The notes under the pieces were generated by a model. The model was given only the letters and a program-made list of their open reading frames with translations, made no database searches and was not told the origin of the DNA. Shown in pieces: positions 26,854 to 34,400 of a DNA stretch of 64,000 nt; positions within the stretch are counted from its first letter, which is position 1; each line of letters starts with the position of its first letter. The DNA comes from Chryseolinea serpens (lineage in GTDB: Bacteria; Bacteroidota; Bacteroidia; Cytophagales; Cyclobacteriaceae): positions 186,001-250,000 of the forward strand of contig NZ_FQWQ01000006.1 in NCBI RefSeq assembly GCF_900129725.1, written 5' to 3'. The position numbers and the translations under genes were made by a program.

Positions 26854-27093
26854 TGTCAGTATGTGTGGTGTTAAAAACATTTAGCTTTCCTGAAACCTCT
26901 ATCAAGGTCGCTCAAGAATTCGAACGTTTGGAAAAATCGGGAAGGGAGGCGGCTGACGAGTTTGGAGGGTCAATGAAAAAAGGTGCCAAAAAGGTTACAA
27001 AAAACGACTTTTAGGGTCTGGGCATCCCTGGATCCTGGTAGTAAGATAATACTAGAAAAATAGTACAATTATACTACTCGCGCTTTCGGGAAA

Positions 27094-27747
27094 TCAGGTG
27101 ATCAACCCGGTCTCGTAGGCATATTTTACAAGCCCAACGATGTTATTGACACCCACTTTGTCCATGATGTTTACCCGGTGATTGCGCACCGTGTTTTCAC
27201 TAAGGAACAGGCGTTGCCCAATTTCTTTCATGGTGAGCTCGCGGCAGATCAGCAGCAGGATCTCTTTTTCGCGATCGGTAAGTTCGGCTTGCTGGAAAAC
27301 GGGGCGTTGCCCGGTTTTGCGGTCCTTCACATTTTTTCGCAGCACCGACGCCACGAGGTCGTTGTGATAGAAATCTTTTTCCACCACCGAGTAGATAGCT
27401 TTTTCCAGTTCGTCGGGTTCGGTATTTTTTAACAGGAACGCATGCACGCCCATCTCCATCATGTGGAGGATGAATTTGTTACTGTCGTGCATGGTGAGGA
27501 TGATGATCTTTATTTCCGGAAATTTTTGAATGATCTGCTCGCTCGTTTCGGCGCCGTCCATCACGGGCATTTGCAAATCGACGATGACCACATCGGGTGC
27601 TTCATATTTGATGAGCGCGAGCAGTTCTTTGCCGTTTTCCGCGTCTTTCACTTCGCTCACGCGCTCGAAAGTTCGCAATAAATTTACCATCGCTTTGCGG
27701 AAAAGGGTATGGTCGTCGGCGATGTAAACTTTATACAAGGGCTTCAT
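27094..27747 (-). CDS. NarL/FixJ-type LuxR response regulator
   Basis: About 217 aa. The receiver domain has acidic pocket ADDH near residue 10, phosphoacceptor Asp57 in VVIVDLQMPVMDG, and Lys in FLLKNTE. The C-terminal LuxR helix-turn-helix has LTDREKEILLLICRELTMKEIGQRL and SENTVRNHRVNI. The ATG at 27747 is chosen because it starts the receiver; it overlaps the kinase stop by 17 bases, so translation is coupled. It is the output of the histidine kinase upstream and probably of the whole seven-TM operon. Confidence 0.93.
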   Translation of the reverse strand: MKPLYKVYIADDHTLFRKAMVNLLRTFERVSEVKDAENGKELLALIKYEAPDVVIVDLQMPVMDGAETSEQIIQKFPEIKIIILTMHDSNKFILHMMEMGVHAFLLKNTEPDELEKAIYSVVEKDFYHNDLVASVLRKNVKDRKTGQRPVFQQAELTDREKEILLLICRELTMKEIGQRLFLSENTVRNHRVNIMDKVGVNNIVGLVKYAYETGLIT

Positions 27748-28531
27748 GAGGTATCGTGAGGGTGATCTTGCTTCCTTTCTTGCGATGCGGTTCAAAATCA
27801 AGATGGGCGTTGAGGAGCCGCACGCGGTTCTCGATGTTAAACAGGCCGAGGCCTTTACCACTATGGGTCACGTTGCGCTGCACCTCGATCTCGAAACCCA
27901 CGCCGTCGTCTTCCACTTCGACGCGCAGGTTTTGGATGGAATATATGCTCACCTGGATGCCGGTGGCTTGCGAATGCTTGATGGCATTGTTGATCAGCTC
28001 CTGGATGATGCGAAAGATCATCAACTCCTTTTTGGGATCGAGGGCGGGCACGTCGCCTTCTTCGTGGAAAACGACCGGTAGCAGGGAGGTTGCCTGGAAG
28101 CGGTCGCAGATCTCGCGAACGGCCTGCACCAGGCCAAACTTTTCAAGTGTCGAGGGCATGAGGTCGCGGCTGATCTGTCGCACAGAGGCAATGGTGTCGT
28201 CCAGCATCTGTTTGGGTTGCTCAATGCTTTCAGGGTCCGGGATCTGGCGCGCCAGGGTGGAAAGGCCCACGCGAATGGTGGAAAGCATGCCCCCGATGCT
28301 GTCGTGAAGGTCGCCGGCCACGCGACGGCGTTCGTTCTCCTGCGATTCCAGCGCGGCCTCCATCATTTTTTGCTGATAGTCCAACTCCAGCTGCTGATGC
28401 TTCATTTGTTCCTGGATCATCTTTTTTTGATAGAACACCATGAACATGATGATGGCAACCGAAAGCAGCAACATGGCCACCGTGCCTACGGCTATGATGA
28501 GGGCAACCTGATATCCTGGGGATCCATCCAT
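27731..28531 (-). CDS. Sensor histidine kinase of the NarX/HisKA_3 type, without sensor domain
   Basis: 266 aa: one transmembrane segment (about residues 9-33), a short coiled-coil linker rich in Gln and Glu, then the dimerisation/phosphoacceptor domain with ERRRVAGDLHDSIGGML (His76). An HATPase domain follows with NAIKHSQATG and the G-box GKGLGLFNIENRVRLL. There is no periplasmic or PAS sensing domain, so the signal must come through its membrane segment or a partner. It is coupled to the LuxR regulator and lies 185 bases after the last seven-TM gene, which makes those membrane proteins candidates for the sensing part. Confidence 0.92.
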   Translation of the reverse strand: MDGSPGYQVALIIAVGTVAMLLLSVAIIMFMVFYQKKMIQEQMKHQQLELDYQQKMMEAALESQENERRRVAGDLHDSIGGMLSTIRVGLSTLARQIPDPESIEQPKQMLDDTIASVRQISRDLMPSTLEKFGLVQAVREICDRFQATSLLPVVFHEEGDVPALDPKKELMIFRIIQELINNAIKHSQATGIQVSIYSIQNLRVEVEDDGVGFEIEVQRNVTHSGKGLGLFNIENRVRLLNAHLDFEPHRKKGSKITLTIPHEALV

Positions 28532-28716
28532 AACCTGCGGAATGTCTAAAAACTGTCTGCGGTGAAATTGTTAGGAAAAGTCCAGTAAATCAATAGATCA
28601 TACTGAAATTTTCGAGAAATCACAGCAAACGATCGCCGGCAGTCGCAGCGAATATTCGCGCGAGACGTCGGGTGTTCAATCCTGCGGCAATCGCAGAAAA
28701 ATTTTTGACCATCACC

Positions 28717-29418
28717 TCACCGGGACAATGACCCCTTGCGCGACACCCCGGGTTGAATTTTGCGCGGAGCAACGATCACATTTTTAAGATCTACGGATAC
28801 GCCAATGATAATCAGGATCAGCTCAAGAATTTGCAGCAGATTGTGAAAGGTCCAATATAGCAACGCATCATTGAAGAAAAACCGGGTGAGGTATGCCGCG
28901 AAGAGATAAAGAAAAAACGACCCGGCGCTCTGCACCAGAAGGCCAGTGCTGATCCAAAACATGGGCACCCGTTGCAGGTGTCGCGCCGGCAGCTCGGTCA
29001 ACAATTGGTAGAAGTATACCACGCAGCAAATAATGACAATGAAGTTCGAAATCGACGCCGTGTAAGAATTAAAGTACATTTTTTGAACGAAAAAGATGTT
29101 GACGTACCAAAAAATCATGAAAAGAATCACCACGACCAGAAAAGTCCAAGTATGCCTTTTTTGAAATTGGAGATGATAAATACGGCAAATGATCAGGAAA
29201 GAAATAGAGAGCAATATGTTGCTGGGGATATTGACTTCCATTCCCTTGGCATGATACCAGTCAACGCTGTAGTAAGCCAAGACCGGAAACAAAAAGTACA
29301 AGCCCCATAACTTGATCTGCGTTTCCCTTCTTCTATAAAACAAGAGGGAGAGCAATGCGATGAGGGCGTTTAGCATCATGATGATCCTCGCGGTCATCAG
29401 ATATTTTTCTATGGTCAT
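28717..29418 (-). CDS. Seven-TM orphan membrane protein, copy D of a tandem family
   Basis: 233 aa, about seven hydrophobic helices. It aligns along its whole length with the two paralogues upstream: shared MTIEKYLMTARIIM start, the FFVQKMYFNSYTASISN centre, ELPARHLQRVPMFWISTG, and the end YWTFHNLLQILELILIIIGVSVDLKN. The start codon overlaps the stop of the preceding remnant copy in an ATGA. No enzyme motif is present. The end of helix 7 runs into a short basic tail, where membrane sensor kinases carry their kinase domain, which suggests a detached sensor. No function is established. Confidence 0.75.
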   Translation of the reverse strand: MTIEKYLMTARIIMMLNALIALLSLLFYRRRETQIKLWGLYFLFPVLAYYSVDWYHAKGMEVNIPSNILLSISFLIICRIYHLQFQKRHTWTFLVVVILFMIFWYVNIFFVQKMYFNSYTASISNFIVIICCVVYFYQLLTELPARHLQRVPMFWISTGLLVQSAGSFFLYLFAAYLTRFFFNDALLYWTFHNLLQILELILIIIGVSVDLKNVIVAPRKIQPGVSRKGSLSR

Positions 29419-29569
29419 GGCGTTCGGGTGATCAAATTCTTCCGGATCTTCACCATCAGCAGGAATGCGTCTATAAAATCCAAGTCAGTAATTAAAAACG
29501 ATGGCATCGATACCAAGAAAAAAGATACACCGATGGTCTGAACGATCATCATGAATTTTTTATGGTCAT
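29415..29569 (-). pseudogene. Remnant of a fourth seven-TM copy (copy C)
   Basis: Between copies B and D lies a 155-base piece bounded at both ends by the same ATGA overlap that joins the intact copies. It opens with ATGACCATA as in the paralogues but lacks one G, so the frame breaks after five codons. Restoring the base gives MTIEKFMMIVQTIGV, matching the paralogue N-terminus. The remaining frame continues FLVSMPSFLITDLDF... and ends RKNLITRTP. It seems to be a copy that suffered a frameshift and a large internal deletion. A peptide of about 45 residues from an internal ATG could still be made. Confidence 0.6.
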
Positions 29570-30240
29570 ATATTTTTGATCGCAGCGCGGGTAGAAGTGA
29601 CATTTTTAAGATCAACAGCCACACCGATAAGGATCAATATTTCCTGAAAAATATTCAAGATGTTGTGGAAGGTCCAATAAATCAACACATCATTGAAAAA
29701 GAATTGGGTCAGGTAGGCAGTGAATAGGTAAAGGAACAGTGCACCGGCCGCATGTATGAGAAACGCCGCACTAATCCAAAACATCGGCAGCTGCTGAAGG
29801 TGTTGCGCCGGAAGGTCGACCAACAGTCTGTAAAAATACGTGACGCAATAAACGATCAGGATCACATCCGAGAGCGCCACCGTATAGGAATTGAAATACA
29901 TTTTCTGACCGAAGAACGCGTTTACAAACGCAAAGATTGAAAAGACAATAAAAACGGCCACAAACATCCGGGTATAGCGCTTCTGCAAGCCAAAATAATA
30001 GAGGTTCCACAGGATCACGAAATGACAACACGTCTCGATGTTTTGGGGAATATTCACGGGCAACCCGCGCAAGTTGAATAGGCCAAGGGAAAAATAGCCG
30101 AGGATAGGAGGGACGAAATTCAATCCGATCAGCTTTATTTCAATCGACCTCCTTTTGAAATGCACCCAGGAGAGCACCACGATGAGACCACCCAAGAGCA
30201 TGATTACCTGCGCAATTACCAAGAATTTTTCTATCGTCAC
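29566..30240 (-). CDS. Seven-TM orphan membrane protein, copy B
   Basis: 224 aa, closely similar to copy A (MTIEKFLVIAQVIMLL start, MYFNSYTVALSD, VDLPAQHLQQLPMFWISA, YWTFHNILNIFQEILILIGVAVDLKN). It starts with GTG in a GTGA overlap with the stop of copy A. Seven predicted helices and no soluble domain. The strong identity over the conserved blocks shows recent tandem duplication. The family is not recognised beyond its Bacteroidota look; a role as receptor part for the downstream kinase is inferred from position only. Confidence 0.75.
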   Translation of the reverse strand: MTIEKFLVIAQVIMLLGGLIVVLSWVHFKRRSIEIKLIGLNFVPPILGYFSLGLFNLRGLPVNIPQNIETCCHFVILWNLYYFGLQKRYTRMFVAVFIVFSIFAFVNAFFGQKMYFNSYTVALSDVILIVYCVTYFYRLLVDLPAQHLQQLPMFWISAAFLIHAAGALFLYLFTAYLTQFFFNDVLIYWTFHNILNIFQEILILIGVAVDLKNVTSTRAAIKNI

Positions 30241-30914
30241 AAGTTCTTCATTACAGCAACCCGGCGGGGCCTCGTGTTTCTAAGGTCGACGACTACACCG
30301 ATAAGAATCAAAATCTCCAGAAAAATATTCAAAAAATTGTGAAACGTCCAGTAAATCAATACATCGTCAAAGAAGAATTTAGTCAGGTAGGCCGTAAAAA
30401 GATAAAGAAAAAGTGCTCCTGCCGCTTGCATTAGAAAACCCGCGCTAAACCAAAACATAGGTAACCTTTGTAAATGTTGCGCGGGCAAGTCGATGAGCAG
30501 CCTGTAAAAATAGGCCACACAATAAGCAATAGCAATCACGTTGGAAATAGTAACGGTATACGAGTTGAAGTACGTCTTCTGTAAAAACAACATGTTGACA
30601 ATCGCAAAGATTGAAAATACAATCAGCAAGGTTAAAAAGACTTTTGGATATCGTTTCTGCAACGCTAAGTAATACATGATCGTAATGATCACAAAATGAA
30701 CGAGCATCTCGATATTCTGGGGTATATTCACCTGCATGCCTCGCAGATCGAGGAGGTCGATGCTAAAGTAGCCTACAACCGGCGAGAGGAAATTAAATCC
30801 AATCAATTTTATTTCTATTGCTCTCTTTTTAAAATATAAAAAAGAGAGCAATACAATGACGCTGGCCAAGACCATGATAATCTTAACTATTATCAGGAAT
30901 TTTTCTATGGTCAT
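30237..30914 (-). CDS. Seven-TM orphan membrane protein, copy A
   Basis: 225 aa, first of the tandem paralogues. Helices lie at about residues 8-27, 38-55, 66-86, 92-112, 118-140, 150-175 and 187-212. The conserved blocks are PQNIEMLVHF, KTYFNSYTVTISN, LIDLPAQHLQRLPMFWFSAG, and the final IYWTFHNFLNIFLEILILIG. It begins 6 bases after the 116-aa gene and overlaps copy B by 4 bases, so these genes form an operon. No catalytic residues are evident. Confidence 0.75.
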   Translation of the reverse strand: MTIEKFLIIVKIIMVLASVIVLLSFLYFKKRAIEIKLIGFNFLSPVVGYFSIDLLDLRGMQVNIPQNIEMLVHFVIITIMYYLALQKRYPKVFLTLLIVFSIFAIVNMLFLQKTYFNSYTVTISNVIAIAYCVAYFYRLLIDLPAQHLQRLPMFWFSAGFLMQAAGALFLYLFTAYLTKFFFDDVLIYWTFHNFLNIFLEILILIGVVVDLRNTRPRRVAVMKNL

Positions 30915-30920
30915 GTCGTC

Positions 30921-31271
30921 TTACTTAGGGCAATAGGGTGGACATGGCAATGAACCGTCATAGGCACCATCTTGCAGCGCCGCGCTTTCTTTCCAAAGCA
31001 GGGTGCCATCTTCTTTGGTACCGACCATGATCAGGTCCACAACGTCTTTCTGAGCAAATTCACTGTACTTGAGCGCCAGGAAAAAACTGATGCCTGCACA
31101 CTCATCTCCAGGCTGATTAAGAATTTCATTTATTGCATCCTTTCCAAAGAAAACCGACTTGGTGTCTTTGCCCTTATCGGCGCGGAGCTGGTCGTCATAC
31201 TTTTTGATCATGGCCTCGGCTTCACCTTGTGAAATGCCGTTGCCCACGGTGGGTTTAAATTCGTCTGCCAT
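30921..31271 (-). CDS. Hypothetical soluble protein, 116 aa, with C-terminal CPPYCP
   Basis: A small cytosolic protein without signal peptide: a charged helical N-terminus (ISQGEAEAMIKKYDDQLRAD), then SVFFGKDAINEILNQPG, a mixed core ending in an acidic loop, and the terminal CPPYCPK. I recall similar small Bacteroidota proteins with a CPPxC end, but the family has no function known to me. It is the first gene of the seven-TM/kinase/regulator operon and is divergent from the PLP enzyme gene. Confidence 0.7.
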   Translation of the reverse strand: MADEFKPTVGNGISQGEAEAMIKKYDDQLRADKGKDTKSVFFGKDAINEILNQPGDECAGISFFLALKYSEFAQKDVVDLIMVGTKEDGTLLWKESAALQDGAYDGSLPCPPYCPK

Positions 31272-31339
31272 AAAATTGAGGGTAAAGGTTAAGGGTTAAA
31301 ATTACCCCTGAAAATAGGTATTTTTTTTAAACGGGATTT

Positions 31340-31367
31340 TTTGCTCTTCTCCTCCGGTCTATATTTG
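31340..31367 (+). promoter_or_regulatory. Promoter of the cystathionine gamma-synthase-like gene
   Basis: TTTG at 31340-31343 and a perfect TATATTTG at 31360-31367, separated by 16 bases (shorter than the usual 19-20). The start codon follows at 31385. Confidence 0.5.
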
Positions 31368-31384
31368 TCGCCTACGATACAACC

Positions 31385-32518
31385 ATGCACAGCTCTTCTA
31401 AACTCACGCAAAGTGTTCATGCGGGCTCGCCCGGCGACCCTCAATTCAACGGCACCGTAACACCCGTCTATCCCTCTTCCGCATACGATTACGAAGGAGT
31501 ACCCACATCACTTTACCCCCGCTACTTCAACACGCCAAACCAAAAAAATGTGGCCGAGAAGCTGGCGGCACTGGAAAACGCCGAAGACGGCATCATCTTC
31601 AGCTCGGGCATGGCGGCCATCATGACCGCCATCTTTGCTGTGATGAAAAAAGGCGATCACGCCATTTTCCAAAACGACCTCTACGGCGGCACATTCCACG
31701 CCGTGATCACCGAGCTTCCGCGCTATGGTATGGAATACACCCTGGTGGACGGCCAGGTGGCAGCCAATTTCGAGAAAGCCATCCGCCCGGAGACGAAGCT
31801 GATCTATATCGAAACACCGTCCAACCCAACCCTGACACTGACCGACATCAAAGCCGTGGCCGATATCGCCCGCAAGCACGGCATCCTCACACTGATCGAT
31901 AACACCTTCGCCTCGCCCGTCAACCAAAATCCCATCGACCTGGGCATCGACATGGTGGCACACAGCGGCACCAAATACATTGGCGGTCACAGCGACATTT
32001 GCTGCGGGGCCGTGCTCACCTCCAAAGCGCTGGCCCAACAGATCTGGAAGAGCGCCATTAATTATGGCGGCTCGCTGGATGCCCACACCTGCTGGCTTGT
32101 GGAACGAAGTCTGAAAACCATCGTGTTGCGTGTTCGCCAGCAAAACCTCAATGCCCAGGCCATCGCCGAGTTCCTCACCACCGATCCACACATCGGCAAA
32201 GTCTATTACCCCGGCCTCGTCACGCACCCGGGTCACGCCCTGGCCAAGACACAAATGCCCGGCGGCTTTGGCGGCATGCTCTCGTTTGAGGTGAACCCCG
32301 ACGCACATCTTTTTATGAGCAGGCTCAAACTGATCAAACGCGCCATCAGTCTTGGCGGCGTGGAGTCCACCATCACTTCGCCTGTTAAAACTTCGCACAG
32401 CAAGATGGACGCGGCCACACGCAAAGCCATCGGCGTGACCGACAACCTGGTGCGCCTTTCGGTAGGCATCGAAGAAACGGAAGATCTGATCAACGACATC
32501 AAACAAGCCCTGGCATAA
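31385..32518 (+). CDS. Cys/Met metabolism PLP-dependent enzyme (cystathionine gamma-synthase/lyase type)
   Basis: A 377-aa fold-type I PLP enzyme of sulfur amino-acid metabolism. Visible are YPRYFNTPNQKNV (substrate loop), FSSGMAA (cofactor phosphate), LTLIDNTFASP (Asp contacting the pyridine) and the Schiff-base lysine in AHSGTKYIGGHSD. The sequence does not separate cystathionine gamma-synthase, gamma-lyase and methionine gamma-lyase; no other methionine gene is next to it. It is followed 17 bases later by a GNAT gene, probably in the same transcript. Confidence 0.9.
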   Translation: MHSSSKLTQSVHAGSPGDPQFNGTVTPVYPSSAYDYEGVPTSLYPRYFNTPNQKNVAEKLAALENAEDGIIFSSGMAAIMTAIFAVMKKGDHAIFQNDLYGGTFHAVITELPRYGMEYTLVDGQVAANFEKAIRPETKLIYIETPSNPTLTLTDIKAVADIARKHGILTLIDNTFASPVNQNPIDLGIDMVAHSGTKYIGGHSDICCGAVLTSKALAQQIWKSAINYGGSLDAHTCWLVERSLKTIVLRVRQQNLNAQAIAEFLTTDPHIGKVYYPGLVTHPGHALAKTQMPGGFGGMLSFEVNPDAHLFMSRLKLIKRAISLGGVESTITSPVKTSHSKMDAATRKAIGVTDNLVRLSVGIEETEDLINDIKQALA

Positions 32519-32535
32519 GTCAATAACCTTTCATC

Positions 32536-32988
32536 ATGATCGACATTCAAAAAGCTACTGTACGAGAGATCGATACCTTAATTGATTTCCAGCAAAAGCT
32601 CGCCTTCGAGTCCGAGGGGGTAACGCTCAACGGCGACGTGCTGCGCAAAGGACTGCAAGCAGTTTTCGCAGACCCCAACAAAGGTTTTTATTTTGTGGCG
32701 AAAGAAAACACCGAGGTAATCGGCTGCCACATGATCACATTCGAATGGAGCGACTGGCGCAACGGCATGGTGTGGTGGATACAATCGGTCTATGTAAAAG
32801 AAACCCATCGCAAAAAAGGCGTGTTCAAACTCATGTTCGACAACCTACTCAACATCCTGAGCACAGACCCCGGCATCATCGGTCTCCGTTTGTACGTAGA
32901 CAAATCCAACGCAAGAGCTATGAAGGTATATGAAGCCATGGGTATGGATGGCTCACATTATACGGTGTATGAGCGCATGAAGGAATAA
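32536..32988 (+). CDS. GNAT family N-acetyltransferase
   Basis: A 150-aa acetyl-CoA-dependent acetyltransferase. The core strand WWIQSVYVKETHRKKGVFKLMFDNLL contains the acetyl-CoA binding loop (a variant of the R/Q-x-x-G-x-G/A motif), and LYVDKSNARAMKVYEAMGM is the usual motif B. The substrate is unknown. It lies just after the PLP enzyme gene, so amino-acid metabolism is possible. Confidence 0.85.
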   Translation: MIDIQKATVREIDTLIDFQQKLAFESEGVTLNGDVLRKGLQAVFADPNKGFYFVAKENTEVIGCHMITFEWSDWRNGMVWWIQSVYVKETHRKKGVFKLMFDNLLNILSTDPGIIGLRLYVDKSNARAMKVYEAMGMDGSHYTVYERMKE

Positions 32989-33021
32989 ACCTGGCAACGG
33001 TCAAGGCCAGCAGGTGGAAGG

Positions 33022-33546
33022 CTACTCCACTTCAACCACCATTTCTACTTCAATGACCATGCCGTTTGGCAAGGCATTCACCCCCATGGCTGCGCGAGCA
33101 TGCTTTCCTTTTTGCTCGCCAAACACGGCTACCATCAGGTCGGAAAATCCGTTCACCACTTTTGGCTGGTCCGCAAATTCCGGTGTGCAATTCACCCAAC
33201 CGTTCACCTTTACGATACGCTTGACCTTATTCAAATCGCCTAGCTCTGCCTTCAGGGTGGAAAGAACGCCGATCGCCGTTTGACGGGCCGCCGCATAGCC
33301 TTGCTCGATGGTGAGGTCCTTCCCCACTTTGCCAAGCATGTAGGTTCCGTCCGCCTTGGCGGGTCCTTGTCCCGAAATAAAAAGGAGGTTGCCCGTACGC
33401 ACCGCCTTCACATAATTGGCAATGGGCTTGGTGGGTGTCAGCAATTCGATATTCAATTCCTTAAACTTCTTATCAAAGTCGACACTTTGCGCCAGCGAAG
33501 CCGTATATAAGAAGGTGATAAAAAGAAGAGCAACAATATGTTTCAT
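33022..33546 (-). CDS. Exported RidA-family protein
   Basis: 174 aa: a signal peptide (about residues 1-19, cleavage near SLAQ) and a RidA/YjgF domain. RidA proteins are normally cytosolic enamine/imine deaminases. Features seen are NLLFISGQGP, GYAAARQTAIGVLSTLKAELG and the C-terminal ARAAMGVNALPNGMVIEVEMV. The catalytic arginine of canonical RidA appears as the Arg of KHARAAMGV. Export to the periplasm is unusual but recurs in this subgroup. It is convergent with the GNAT gene. Confidence 0.85.
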   Translation of the reverse strand: MKHIVALLFITFLYTASLAQSVDFDKKFKELNIELLTPTKPIANYVKAVRTGNLLFISGQGPAKADGTYMLGKVGKDLTIEQGYAAARQTAIGVLSTLKAELGDLNKVKRIVKVNGWVNCTPEFADQPKVVNGFSDLMVAVFGEQKGKHARAAMGVNALPNGMVIEVEMVVEVE

Positions 33547-33601
33547 ATGCGATAGTTTTTTCAGTTTTATATCCCCGCCCGTTCAACCTTTAACAAAAGC
33601 A

Positions 33602-33694
33602 GGCCGTGCCCGCCGAAGCTTTAGCGAAGGAGGGCCGTGCCCGCCGAAGCCTTAAAGAAGGTGGGCTGCGCCCGCCGAAGCTTTAGCGAAGGCG
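33602..33694. repeat. Three tandem 31-bp repeats, REP-like
   Basis: Three head-to-tail units with period 31 bases. Each carries a core of the form CGCCGAAGCTTTAGCGAAGG (units 1 and 3 identical over this core, unit 2 diverged), with flanks GCCCGCC and GGCGGGC that can fold into hairpins. The same 20-base core occurs in reverse orientation at 40107-40126. The repeats lie between the RidA gene start and tag, with no gene in them. Confidence 0.85.
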
Positions 33695-33728
33695 GGCCCT
33701 TCATCAAACTTAACCCTATTCCAAAACA

Positions 33729-34316
33729 ATGCCCATAGCCAAACAAGAAAAATTCCGCTGTCCCTGGTCGCTCGGCTTCGACCAATACATCGAATACCAC
33801 GACAAAGAATGGGGCGTCCCCGTCCACGACGACAACGTCCACTTTGAATTCCTCATCCTCGAAGGCGCCCAGGCCGGGTTGAGCTGGTCTACCATTCTCA
33901 AAAAACGTGAAGGCTATCGCAAAGCCTTTGCCAACTTCGACCCCAAAAAGGTGGCCCGCTTCACGGAAGCCAAATTGGAAAAACTATTGCTCGACCCCGG
34001 CATCGTGCGCAACCGCCTCAAAGTATACGCCGCCGTGAACAACGCCAAGCGTTTCCTGGAAGTGCAAAAAGAATTCGGCACCTTCGACAAATACATCTGG
34101 AGCTTTGTCGGTGGCAAACCGATCGTAGGCAAGCTGAAGACCTTAAAGGAAATCAAACCCACCACGCCGGAGTCGGACGCTCTGAGCAAAGACCTTATCA
34201 AAAGAGGATTCAAGTTCGTAGGCAGCACCGTCATTTACGCACACATGCAGGCCTGCGGGTTGGTGAACGACCACCTGGTAGATTGCTTCCGATACCACGA
34301 GGTGCCTAAGCGCTGA
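33729..34316 (+). CDS. tag: DNA-3-methyladenine glycosylase I
   Basis: A 195-aa base-excision repair enzyme removing 3-methyladenine. The N-terminus has the family signature RCPW followed by YIEYHDKEWGVP (catalytic/zinc-associated residues), then FEFLILEGAQAGLSWSTIL and the late GFKFVGSTVIYAHMQACGLVNDH, ending with the zinc His region. Length is normal. It follows the 31-bp repeats by about 30 bases, and its transcript ends at the inverted repeat shared with the M28 gene. Confidence 0.93.
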   Translation: MPIAKQEKFRCPWSLGFDQYIEYHDKEWGVPVHDDNVHFEFLILEGAQAGLSWSTILKKREGYRKAFANFDPKKVARFTEAKLEKLLLDPGIVRNRLKVYAAVNNAKRFLEVQKEFGTFDKYIWSFVGGKPIVGKLKTLKEIKPTTPESDALSKDLIKRGFKFVGSTVIYAHMQACGLVNDHLVDCFRYHEVPKR

Positions 34317-34326
34317 GTTAGTCCTG

Positions 34327-34394
34327 AGTCCTGAGTAGTTAGTCTTTAGTGATTGATCCTGGATGTTTTTACTAAGGACTAACTACTCAGGACT
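34327..34394. terminator. Long inverted repeat between convergent genes (bidirectional terminator)
   Basis: Two 24-base arms (34327-34350 and 34371-34394) pair with a single mismatch around a 20-base loop, far longer than a normal terminator stem. It sits between the 3' ends of tag and the M28 peptidase gene and would end both transcripts. Confidence 0.75.
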
Positions 34395-34400
34395 AACTAC

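Noticed and set aside
33602-33694. CRISPR-like tandem repeats
   Set aside because: The units are contiguous with no unique spacers, and no cas genes are present; it is a REP-like array.
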